Shown: in pieces, positions 28,351 to 36,149 of the stretch | Layout: each line of letters starts with the position of its first letter | How positions within the stretch are numbered: position 1 is the stretch's first letter | Assembly (NCBI GenBank): GCA_947085815.1 | Contig: CAMTXU010000022.1 | Coordinates: 33,664 to 97,663, forward strand | Length of the DNA stretch: 64,000 nucleotides | Direction of reading: 5' to 3' | Origin: Fen-1258 sp947085815 | GTDB taxonomy: Bacteria > Bacteroidota > Ignavibacteria > Ignavibacteriales > Melioribacteraceae | Program-made: the position numbers and the translations under genes | The notes under the pieces: model-generated | Databases searched by the model: none | What the model was told of the DNA's origin: nothing | Seen by the model: the letters and a program-made list of their open reading frames with translations, nothing else

Positions 28351-28520
28351 AAGAGTGTTTCATCTTGCGGTCGAATTACTGGTATAGATATAGATTTTTT
28401 TCCAAATAATTCAAAGACAAAAATGACAGATGAACAATTTCTTGTGGACAAGAAAGGAACGTTTGATTTCATTTTCGTATTTCTTAAGTTTGTGCCGCAA
28501 TTAACATGACAGGAAAAAAT

Positions 28521-29345
28521 ATGGAAAATAAATGGGCGCTTATACTCGGAGCTTCAAGCGGATTCGGCGGCGCTACCGCAATTGAACTTGCCAAAAATGG
28601 TTATAATATTTTTGGTGTGCATCTCGATCGTCAAGCTACTATGCCATCAGCTCTCCAAGTAATAAAAAAAATAGAACGAAGCGGACAGAAAGCGGTATTC
28701 TTTAATATAAATGCGGCAGATCAAATCAAAAGAAATGATACTCTAGATGAAATTAAAGAACGGTTTGCCACAAAAGACCATCCTCGTGTCAACGTGTTGA
28801 TACATTCTCTAGCATTTGGAACACTCAAACCTTACATCTCTAAAAATCCAAACGATAGTATCTCTCCTGCTCAGATGAGCATGACTTTGGATGTAATGGC
28901 GCATTCTTTGGTTTATTGGACTCAGGGATTAATCCAGCGAGATTTATTTTCTCAAGGAGGAAGAATTTTTGCTCTCACCAGCGCCGGTTCGCATACGGTT
29001 ATTCCAAATTATGGTGCGGTTTCTGCAGCGAAGGCTGCGCTTGAAGCACATATACGTCAACTTTCCGTTGAACTCGGTCCTATGAAAGTGACTTGCAACT
29101 CAATCATGGCAGGTGTTACCGACACAGCCGCCGGAAATAAAATTCCTATGTTCGACAAAATGATGCACTCTGCTAAAATGAAGAATCCTCATAACAGATT
29201 AACAACGCCCGAAGATGTAGCAAAAGCAATTGTACTCTTATGCGATGAAAGAGCCGATTGGATTTCCGGAAATGTTTTAGGTGTTGATGGTGCAGAGTAT
29301 ATAGTTAATTTCATCGGTGAAAAAACTAGTCAAACAATAAAATAA
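28521..29345 (+). CDS. SDR-family enoyl-ACP reductase-like protein
   Basis: Short-chain dehydrogenase resembling FabI/FabL enoyl-ACP reductases, which carry out the last reduction of each fatty acid elongation cycle. The NAD(P) site is LGASSGFGGATAIELAKNG. The catalytic pair has the Tyr-x6-Lys spacing of enoyl reductases (YGAVSAAK), followed by AALEAHIRQLSVELGP. SGNVLGVDGAEYI is the usual SDR C-terminal block. The ATG at 28506 is in frame, but the ATG at 28521 has AGGAAA upstream and gives a standard N-terminus. It precedes an acyl-CoA dehydrogenase by 11 bases. A function on a CoA-linked substrate is a fair alternative. Confidence 0.78.
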   Translation: MENKWALILGASSGFGGATAIELAKNGYNIFGVHLDRQATMPSALQVIKKIERSGQKAVFFNINAADQIKRNDTLDEIKERFATKDHPRVNVLIHSLAFGTLKPYISKNPNDSISPAQMSMTLDVMAHSLVYWTQGLIQRDLFSQGGRIFALTSAGSHTVIPNYGAVSAAKAALEAHIRQLSVELGPMKVTCNSIMAGVTDTAAGNKIPMFDKMMHSAKMKNPHNRLTTPEDVAKAIVLLCDERADWISGNVLGVDGAEYIVNFIGEKTSQTIK

Positions 29346-29356
29346 CGGAATAATTT

Positions 29357-30499
29357 ATGACTGAATTCGGCTTCACGGAAGAACAATTAATGCTTCGCGA
29401 CATGGCTCGCGATTTTGTTAATAATGAGATTAAACCTATTGCGGCAAAAATAGATGAGGATGAAAAAATTCCTCCGGAGTTAATTAAGCAACTTGGTGAA
29501 CTTGGATTTCTTGGTGTTTCCTTTCCTGAAGAATATGGCGGCGGCGGATTTGGCGAAGTTGGATATTGTATAATGCAAGAAGAGATTGCCCGCGGATGTA
29601 TGTCAACCGCAACTTTTATCGGAGCCCATCAGTCGATAGGCGCAAATGTAATTTATCTTGGCGGAACGGAAGAACAGAAACTTAAATATCTTACTCCACT
29701 TGCAAAGGGTGAAAAAATTGGAGCATTTTGTTTAACCGAGGCACAAGCCGGTTCGGATTCTTTCAATGTAAAAACACGTGCTCATCTTGATGGAAACGAG
29801 TGGGTTATCAACGGTGAAAAATTATGGATTACAAACGGCGGTATTGCAGATATAGTTTCGGTTTTTGCGCGAACCGAAAAAGGCGTTAGCGCATTTATTG
29901 TTGAAACAAATAATCCCGGTTATCATGCCGGTCCTCCCGAAAAGAAGATGGGAATAAAAGGCAGTTCAACAAACGCAATCACTTTTGATAATGTCCGTAT
30001 TCCAAAAGAAAATCTTATAGGAACAGATGGACGCGGATTTATTCTTGCGATGAAGACTCTAAATGCCGGAAGGCTTGGTTTAGGTGCGGCATGTATCGGT
30101 GCTGCAAAAGAACTTCTTGAATTATCTACACAATTTGCAAAGCAGCGTAAACAGTTCGATCAGGCGATCTCTAATTTTCAAGCAGTGCAGTTCATGCTTG
30201 CAGATATGGCAACATTAATTTACGCAATGGAATCAATGGCTTACCGTACAGCGGTCGATTATGATATGAAAAAAGAAGTTGGCAGAACTTCAGCTATTGT
30301 TAAGGTTTTTTGTTCGGAAGCGCTTGATAAAATTGCCGATTACGCAGTGCAGATTCATGGCGGAATGGGATACTCACGCGAACTTCCGATTGAAAGATTT
30401 TACCGCGACTCTCGTATTAATAGAATTTTTGAAGGTACCAGTGAAATTCAAAACGGAATTATTGCACGCGAAATATTGAAAAAGAACGGTGTTGTGTAA
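29357..30499 (+). CDS. acyl-CoA dehydrogenase
   Basis: FAD-dependent acyl-CoA dehydrogenase of 380 residues, the normal length, forming trans-2-enoyl-CoA and passing electrons to ETF. The N-terminal helical domain is followed by the FAD/substrate block CLTEAQAGSDSFNVKTRA and WITNGG. The C-terminal helical domain has QIHGGMGYSRELPIERFYRD and FEGTSEIQ, whose Glu is the catalytic base in the short- and branched-chain enzymes. It is probably co-transcribed with the SDR gene upstream. Chain-length preference cannot be told. Confidence 0.95.
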   Translation: MTEFGFTEEQLMLRDMARDFVNNEIKPIAAKIDEDEKIPPELIKQLGELGFLGVSFPEEYGGGGFGEVGYCIMQEEIARGCMSTATFIGAHQSIGANVIYLGGTEEQKLKYLTPLAKGEKIGAFCLTEAQAGSDSFNVKTRAHLDGNEWVINGEKLWITNGGIADIVSVFARTEKGVSAFIVETNNPGYHAGPPEKKMGIKGSSTNAITFDNVRIPKENLIGTDGRGFILAMKTLNAGRLGLGAACIGAAKELLELSTQFAKQRKQFDQAISNFQAVQFMLADMATLIYAMESMAYRTAVDYDMKKEVGRTSAIVKVFCSEALDKIADYAVQIHGGMGYSRELPIERFYRDSRINRIFEGTSEIQNGIIAREILKKNGVV

Positions 30500-30506
30500 A
30501 GATATT

Positions 30507-30962
30507 GGTTCTACCGCTAATTGTGTGTGCGAATGCATCCCTTCGGGAAAAGCGGTATAAATTTGTGAAGAATGCTAGTCCCGTTAGGGGCTTAATATTG
30601 GTAGAAAATAAATCAAACAACAGAAAATAGTCCCATAGGGACGAAATATTTTTAACTCGCTCAAAATTTGCATGGCAGGAAGGATATGGCGCATTCTCAT
30701 ACAGTCATTCTCATTTATCGAAAGTAATCAATTACATAAAGGAACAAGAACAGCACCATAAAAAGATAACATTTATGGAAGAGTATAAATCATTTCTTAA
30801 AGCTTATGAGGTTAAATATGATGAGCGATACATTTTAAAAGAACCGGAATAATAATATTTCGTCCCTAACGGGACTTAATTATGTCCTGAAATATTTCTA
30901 CCAATATTGAATCCCTCTGGGATTAGAGACTTCAAACTTTTCACATAATTAACGGTAGAACC
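30507..30962. mobile_element. REP/RAYT-type degenerate element
   Basis: Bounded by inverted repeats GGTTCTACCGCTAATTGTGTG-like (30507-30527) and its near-complement (30942-30962), 19 of 21 bases matching. Inside is a perfect 14-bp pair, AATATTGGTAGAAA (30594-30607) and TTTCTACCAATATT (30895-30908). Further in lie REP-like palindromes GTCCCATAGGGAC (30630-30642) and GTCCCTAACGGGAC (30862-30875), with GGGACGAAATATT paired to AATATTTCGTCCC. At the centre is a fragment of a Y1 transposase. The layout is that of a decayed REP-associated tyrosine transposase unit; it fills the whole gap between the acyl-CoA dehydrogenase gene and trxA. Confidence 0.75.
30661..30852 (+). pseudogene. C-terminal fragment of REP-associated (Y1/IS200-like) transposase
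   Basis: Translation gives SKFAWQEGYGAFSYSHSHLS, then IKEQEQHHKK, TFMEEYKSFLKAYEVKYDER, and a stop at 30850-30852. This is the conserved C-terminal half of the TnpA-REP / RAYT family: WQxGYGAFS, the helix with EQxxHH, and the EEYxxFL tail. The N-terminal half, with the metal-binding HUH motif, is absent, so the copy is dead. It lies between matching REP-like palindromes. Confidence 0.8.
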
Positions 30963-30991
30963 ATAATTAATTCATAGGAGATGTTAATAAT

Positions 30992-31312
30992 ATGAAACCA
31001 ATCACATTTACAGATGATAATTTTGATGCCGAAGCCTTAAAATCTGATCTCCCGGTTATTGTTGATTTCTGGGCTGCGTGGTGCGGGCCATGCCGGATGA
31101 TTGCCCCGATCATTGAAGAGTTGGCTGGCGAATATCAGGGAAAAGTAAAAATTGGTAAACTTGATGTGGATGAAAATCAAGGCGTTGCTATTAAATATGG
31201 TGTCAGAAGTATTCCTACTGTATTATTTTTGAAGGGTGGTGAAGTGGTTGATACTGTTATCGGAGCGGTTCCAAAATCAATGTTTGTTGAAAAAATTACA
31301 AAATTAGTTTAG
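30992..31312 (+). CDS. trxA: thioredoxin
   Basis: Cytoplasmic thioredoxin of 106 residues that reduces disulfides in ribonucleotide reductase, peroxidases and other targets. The active site is WCGPC at residues 30-34, preceded by PVIVDFWAAW. The cis-proline segment is SIPTVLFLKGG. Length and motifs are standard, with no signal peptide. TAGGAGAT sits before the ATG. Transcription probably starts downstream of the decayed mobile element. Confidence 0.97.
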   Translation: MKPITFTDDNFDAEALKSDLPVIVDFWAAWCGPCRMIAPIIEELAGEYQGKVKIGKLDVDENQGVAIKYGVRSIPTVLFLKGGEVVDTVIGAVPKSMFVEKITKLV

Positions 31313-31327
31313 ATCCTTTTGGGCAAA

Positions 31328-32323
31328 ATGATTTTTCACCAAAAATTTTTCCTCTTTATCATAACGCTATTCATGTTGAATAGCGTTTCTTTTTCACAAG
31401 CCGGTAATTGGAAACATTTCGATAAATCAAACAGTGGTCTTCCCACAAATACAATCAGGTGCGTTACTCAAGATTTTAAGGGAATTTACTGGATAGGGAC
31501 CTGGGACAGCGGATTAGTAAAATTCGATGGAAAAAAATGGACAGTCTTCAATAAAAAAAATTCCCCGTTACCCAACAACTGCGTTTACAGTATAACATTC
31601 GATAGAAAAGGAAATCTATATTTAGGAACAATGGGCGGGGGGATGGCTATTTTTGACGGTAAATCGAAATGGAAAGTGTACGATACAACAAATTCAAAAA
31701 TTCCTGAAAATTGGATCTATTCAATAGCTCTTGATAAAAAAAATAATATTTGGGTGGGTACCTTTTCTGAGGGACTTGGAGTGTTCGACGGTAAAAAATG
31801 GACTGTATTCAATAAATTTAACTCCATCCTTAAAGACAATAAGGTTACGTATATTCATATTGACGAGAATGGAAATAAGCTTCTTGGTACTCAAGCCGGG
31901 CTTGTATTTATTCATGGAGATAATTGGAAATCCGAATCGGATATGAAAATTGATACTTTAGATAATGTCGTCTATTGGATATCCGAGACCAGTAACGGAA
32001 AAAAACTAATCAGTTATAAATACGGCAGTCTTGTATTTTTTGATGGCGAGCATTTTCAAATATTTAAAAAAATAAATTCCCAAATCCCAATTGAAGGTTT
32101 TTATTCCGCTGTTGAAGATAAAAAGAAAATTATTTGGGCAGGAAGTTTTGGAGAAGGGGTTGTCTTCTATGACGGCTCAAATTGGGGATTGTGGAATAAA
32201 TCAAATTCGAAATTGAATGATAATTTGATATTCAATATTTATGTTGACACAAAAAATAATAAATGGTTTTCAACCTACTTTGGAGGAATAACTATTTTTA
32301 ATGAAGATGGTGTAAGTTTCTAA
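31328..32323 (+). CDS. secreted Reg_prop-type beta-propeller protein
   Basis: Exported protein with a signal peptide (hydrophobic stretch FLFIITLFMLNSVSFSQA). It then has about six or seven blade-like repeats of the two-component-regulator propeller type. Each has a variant of IYSIALDKKNNIWVGTF, then GLGVFDGKKW and a TVFNKFNS-like linker. No kinase or DNA-binding domain follows, so it is a stand-alone propeller, probably periplasmic or secreted. A TTG at 31319 is in frame, but the ATG at 31328 is the better start. It begins 16 bases after trxA; a functional link is not evident. Confidence 0.82.
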   Translation: MIFHQKFFLFIITLFMLNSVSFSQAGNWKHFDKSNSGLPTNTIRCVTQDFKGIYWIGTWDSGLVKFDGKKWTVFNKKNSPLPNNCVYSITFDRKGNLYLGTMGGGMAIFDGKSKWKVYDTTNSKIPENWIYSIALDKKNNIWVGTFSEGLGVFDGKKWTVFNKFNSILKDNKVTYIHIDENGNKLLGTQAGLVFIHGDNWKSESDMKIDTLDNVVYWISETSNGKKLISYKYGSLVFFDGEHFQIFKKINSQIPIEGFYSAVEDKKKIIWAGSFGEGVVFYDGSNWGLWNKSNSKLNDNLIFNIYVDTKNNKWFSTYFGGITIFNEDGVSF

Positions 32324-32335
32324 AAAATATATAAT

Positions 32336-32649
32336 AACCCGTTGTGTGAATTAAAGAGGCTGTCTCAAAAGTAATTATTCAAATAAATAATCTGCGGAAA
32401 TCTGTTTTATCTGCGTCATCCGTGGGCTATTCTATTATAAAACATTACTTTTGAGACAACCTCGGCTCATAACCACAACAAATTAGGCTTTTCCATAGGA
32501 ATCCTACGGATAGCCACAGTTATTCACTTTTGTTTTGGGACTAAAGTCCGTATGGTAAATTTCTTTTTTTAACTCCAGCATAAATGCTGGAGTTATTTGT
32601 TCGTTGTTTATAGAATTTTTATTGTTTGTTCTAATTCACACAACGGGTT
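32336..32649. repeat. nested inverted-repeat / REP cluster without transposase
   Basis: The outer arms AACCCGTTGTGTGAATTA (32336-32353) and TAATTCACACAACGGGTT (32632-32649) are perfect 18-bp complements. Inside lie the MITE-like unit at 32356-32463, the palindrome GGACTAAAGTCC (32538-32549) and the hairpin AACTCCAGCA/TGCTGGAGTT (32571-32594). The last two resemble REP units that flank RAYT transposases. No coding sequence is present. The arrangement parallels 30507-30962, but the transposase is missing. Confidence 0.75.
32356..32463. mobile_element. MITE-like hairpin element, second family
   Basis: The terminal inverted repeats GAGGCTGTCTCAAAAGTAAT (32356-32375) and ATTACTTTTGAGACAACCTC (32444-32463) match at 19 of 20 bases. 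The 108-base unit is noncoding. Its interior (TCTGCGGAAATCTG, ATCTGCGTCATCCGTGG) resembles the core of the elements at 28117 and 55141 although the termini differ. No clear target duplication is seen. Confidence 0.7.
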
Positions 32650-32733
32650 AAAATAATTTTTTTTGATCGAGTGAAACATACGGTGGATATTTTTTTTATC
32701 CATTTGTGGTCGTGGAACTACCCAAATAAAGCC

Positions 32734-32762
32734 TTGACAAATAAACCATAGCGTATTAAATT
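32734..32762 (+). promoter_or_regulatory. candidate promoter upstream of the TonB-receptor operon
   Basis: TTGACA at 32734-32739 is followed after 17 bases by TAAATT at 32757-32762, a fair sigma70-like pair. It would leave a leader of about 300 bases before the receptor gene at 33075. A Bacteroidota-type TANNTTTG box was not found here. This rests on a consensus match only. Confidence 0.3.
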
Positions 32763-33001
32763 AATTTCAGAAATAAATCACCTATTAATTTTGAAATAAA
32801 TACGCAACTTTACCCTTGATTTAGAAATGTCATTAGAGTATCTTAGATTCGCTTCAAACAAAATAATATAATAAATACGTTCGCTGTTTTAGACTGGCAA
32901 GACAGACAATTTGTTCCTTAGAATTTATGGTAAAAAAATCGGCACTAAATTTTCTTCATAATAACATAATAATTCACTTCTAAAAAAAGAGGAGGTAGTG
33001 T

Positions 33002-33070
33002 TTGGCGTTTTTGTTACAAATTTTTTCATTTCTTAAACCCTTTCTTAGTTATTCAACAAATAAGGAGTAA
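33002..33070 (+). CDS. possible 22-codon leader peptide
   Basis: A strong Shine-Dalgarno-like AGAGGAGG ending at 32995 lies 6 bases before a TTG at 33002. The frame runs 22 codons (MAFLLQIFSF..., ending STNKE) to a TAA at 33068-33070, 4 bases before the receptor ATG. The last codons overlap AAGGAG, the ribosome site of the receptor gene. This geometry would allow translational coupling, but the peptide is short, its start is not ATG, and chance cannot be excluded. Confidence 0.25.
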   Translation: MAFLLQIFSFLKPFLSYSTNKE

Positions 33071-33074
33071 AAAT

Positions 33075-36000
33075 ATGCATCGAAAGATTTTTTACTTTTT
33101 GCTATTTCTAGCACTTTGTCCTGTACTAATCAATGCGGGAACAAAGGGTAGAATCAAGGGAAAAGTAGTCGATTTGCAAACAGGCGAAGCCATGATTGGA
33201 GCCAACGTTACAATAGTTGGTACATCAGCAGGCAGCAACACAGATGCAAGCGGCGAATTCCTAATTCAAAATTTGGACCCAGGTATTTATACACTCAGAT
33301 GTTCCTACGTGGGTTACCAAACAATTACAATTAGTAATGTCAGAGTTAATGCTGATATTACTACCTTCCAGAATTTTGAACTACCTAGTCAAGATATTCA
33401 GGTTGGAACAGTAACAATTACTGCACAGAAACCAATCATTCAGAAAGATAACACGAATGCGGTACGTATTACTACCGGTGACGATATCTCTTCACTTCCT
33501 ATTCGCGGATTCAACAATATTCTTAACCTAACAGCCGGTGTTTCCACAAACGTTGATAATGCCGGTAATACAGAGTTTCACCTTCGTGGCGGACGTAGCG
33601 ATGAAGTTGGCTACTATGTTGAAGGTGTTTCTGTAAGAAACCCGCGCGGCGGCGGCAGATCTGTTACGATAGCTCAAGACGCTATTGAAGAGATGCAGGT
33701 TCAATCAGGTGGTTACACTGCTGAATTTGGCGGTGCTAATTCCGGTATCGTTCGTTCTACATTTAAGAGCGGTGGTTCACAAATTAAAGCAAGCCTTGAA
33801 TATATTACCGATAACTTCTCATTCAAGAGTGCTAAGAATGCTTTTGACGGAAAGAAAACTCCTTTTGGAACTTACTGGTTTGGGCAGGATGAAACCTCTG
33901 CTTCTTTAAGCGGTCCTCTTTTTGACCAAAGAATTAAATTCTTCTTCAATTTGAACTACCAGTTCAATAGAAGTCCCGTTACACCGGATCAGCCTGCAGT
34001 TAATATCGGCTTAATTTTCGATCCGAAAATTCCTGCGGCATCAAGAGATACCGTTAATTTTGTTTTCAATAACGGTGCTCAACCTAAAAAAGCTAGAAAA
34101 TATTATACTGCAACAGGTACATTGAACTTCGATCTCAAACCCCTCATGTTCAGATTATCCGGTTCTTATTTTATTGATGAAAACAATCTTTATAATAACG
34201 GAGTTCTCTCAGATGTTTATACCGGAGCTTTCACTCAGTTCGATAATCGCGCAGGTCAATATCAAGCGCATAATGGAACTGCGAACTTGAAGATGACTCA
34301 CGTTCTCAGTCCAAGTTTGTTCTATGAATTGAATGCCGGTATTGTAAGAACAGATTACTCGGAGCAGGATCCATGGTTGATGGATGATTTTTGGCGCTAT
34401 GGCGATAGCGTTGCAAACGCAGGAGTTGGATTTGTTTGGAATAGAACACCTCAGGATATTTCGCGAAATGTTTATGGTCGTTTTGTAGCTCCTCGTCCTT
34501 ATCAAGTATTCGACTGGAATTTTGCACGCACCGGTGCTGTTGTTGCAACTTACAGAAAGGATGAAACCAATTCACTTTCATTTGCAGGTGCCTTAAACTG
34601 GTTACCTAGTAAATACCACACTATTAAATTAGGCGGTGATTATCAGAATTGGACATACAGAAACTTCATACCAGCTACTTCAAGAGCAACACAAGCTAGT
34701 CTTGCTCAGACATATTATAATAATACAATCAACAATCCTAATAAATTGTCTGATGACCAAATCAAAATAAATATTCATCGGAATCTTGGATCTACCATCT
34801 ACGGATATGATTATTTCGGAAATAAAAATGATGGTACGGATGATATCTTCCATGCTGCTCACAAACCGGTATTCGCATCTGCATACTTACAAGATAAGAT
34901 CGAATATGAAGATATTATTTTGAATATCGGTTTACGTTATGATTATATAGACATTGATAACTTACAAATGGTTGATCCAACAAGACCGGATTATTCTATC
35001 AATAAAGCAGATAATACTTTAATTGCAGCCGGATGGGAAAAAGTGCCCACATTCAGCGCTATAAGCCCGCGTATAGGTATCTCATTTCCGGTTACAGATA
35101 AAACAGTTTTCCATGCACAGTATGGTAAATTTATTCAACAGCCGGATTTGAATGAATCGTACGTTGGCTATGATTATTATGCTTATCAGTTAACGACCGG
35201 TTACTTTTTCAGTAACCAGAGAGGTCCCGGTCTTAGACCAACAAGAACAACACAATACGAATTAGGATTTTCACAAGCAGTTGCTGACTTTATGTCTTTC
35301 GATATTACAGCATATTATAAAGATATAAAAGACCTAGTTCAAATGGTTCCAGCTCCGGTTGATATCGCTTCAGGTTATGGTAACTATTACTTAAGAGCAA
35401 ATGTTGATTTTGCTACAACTAAAGGTATTGAAGTTGTTGTAAGCATGAGAAGATACCAGAGACTACAATTAAACGGCAGTATGTCTTTCCAGGATGCTAA
35501 GGGAACAGGCTCATATCCAAGTTCCAGCCGTGGTATTGTTGGTGCGCCGGTTGTTGCCGGTCAACCATATACACCAAAGAATATAGCTCCACTTGAATTT
35601 GATAGACCATTTATGTCTAATTTGAACGTCGATTACCGTTTTGGCGATAATGACGGCCCAACATTTCTTCATAATTTGGGTGTTAATTTACTCATAACCT
35701 ATCAAGCCGGTCGTCCATTTACAAGAGCTTCAGGTAACCCTGCATCCGTTGGTGTTTCACAACAATTGTCAGGTGATTCTAGATTCAGAACTCCTCTTGA
35801 ACCTTTAGGATCTTCGCAGATGCCTGATATGTTTAATATGGACCTAAGAATTGATAAGTCTTTCTCTTTATTTGATAAATTAAAAACTACAATCTATCTC
35901 TCTGTAACTAATTTATTAAATACAAAGAACACAACTGATGTTTACTTACTAACAGGTACAAATACGGATGACGGATATTTAAGTAATCCTACTACCTTGC

Positions 36001-36119
36001 AGCAACGTCTTGCCACAGACGGTCAGACTTATGTTGATATCTATCAGCTGAATATTGCTCGTAATGGTTTGTGGAATAATATGCGTCAGATTAAGTTAGG
36101 CATCAGATTAGACTATTAA
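33075..36119 (+). CDS. TonB-dependent outer-membrane receptor with carboxypeptidase-like N-terminal domain
   Basis: Outer-membrane receptor of 1014 residues. A signal peptide (FYFLLFLALCPVLINA) is followed by a carboxypeptidase-regulatory-like beta domain at about 25-105 (GRIKGKVVDLQTGEAMIGAN). A plug domain comes next (LPIRGFNNILNLTAGV, FHLRGGRSDEVGYYVEGVSV), then a large beta-barrel ending in the aromatic-terminated strand IKLGIRLDY. Family members import large or scarce substrates using TonB energy. It starts a cluster with a secreted 1129-residue protein and a porin-like protein. AAGGAG precedes the ATG. The ligand is unknown. Confidence 0.93.
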   Translation: MHRKIFYFLLFLALCPVLINAGTKGRIKGKVVDLQTGEAMIGANVTIVGTSAGSNTDASGEFLIQNLDPGIYTLRCSYVGYQTITISNVRVNADITTFQNFELPSQDIQVGTVTITAQKPIIQKDNTNAVRITTGDDISSLPIRGFNNILNLTAGVSTNVDNAGNTEFHLRGGRSDEVGYYVEGVSVRNPRGGGRSVTIAQDAIEEMQVQSGGYTAEFGGANSGIVRSTFKSGGSQIKASLEYITDNFSFKSAKNAFDGKKTPFGTYWFGQDETSASLSGPLFDQRIKFFFNLNYQFNRSPVTPDQPAVNIGLIFDPKIPAASRDTVNFVFNNGAQPKKARKYYTATGTLNFDLKPLMFRLSGSYFIDENNLYNNGVLSDVYTGAFTQFDNRAGQYQAHNGTANLKMTHVLSPSLFYELNAGIVRTDYSEQDPWLMDDFWRYGDSVANAGVGFVWNRTPQDISRNVYGRFVAPRPYQVFDWNFARTGAVVATYRKDETNSLSFAGALNWLPSKYHTIKLGGDYQNWTYRNFIPATSRATQASLAQTYYNNTINNPNKLSDDQIKINIHRNLGSTIYGYDYFGNKNDGTDDIFHAAHKPVFASAYLQDKIEYEDIILNIGLRYDYIDIDNLQMVDPTRPDYSINKADNTLIAAGWEKVPTFSAISPRIGISFPVTDKTVFHAQYGKFIQQPDLNESYVGYDYYAYQLTTGYFFSNQRGPGLRPTRTTQYELGFSQAVADFMSFDITAYYKDIKDLVQMVPAPVDIASGYGNYYLRANVDFATTKGIEVVVSMRRYQRLQLNGSMSFQDAKGTGSYPSSSRGIVGAPVVAGQPYTPKNIAPLEFDRPFMSNLNVDYRFGDNDGPTFLHNLGVNLLITYQAGRPFTRASGNPASVGVSQQLSGDSRFRTPLEPLGSSQMPDMFNMDLRIDKSFSLFDKLKTTIYLSVTNLLNTKNTTDVYLLTGTNTDDGYLSNPTTLQQRLATDGQTYVDIYQLNIARNGLWNNMRQIKLGIRLDY

Positions 36120-36149
36120 TGGTATATTTTAATTAAAGGAGAAAGCAAA

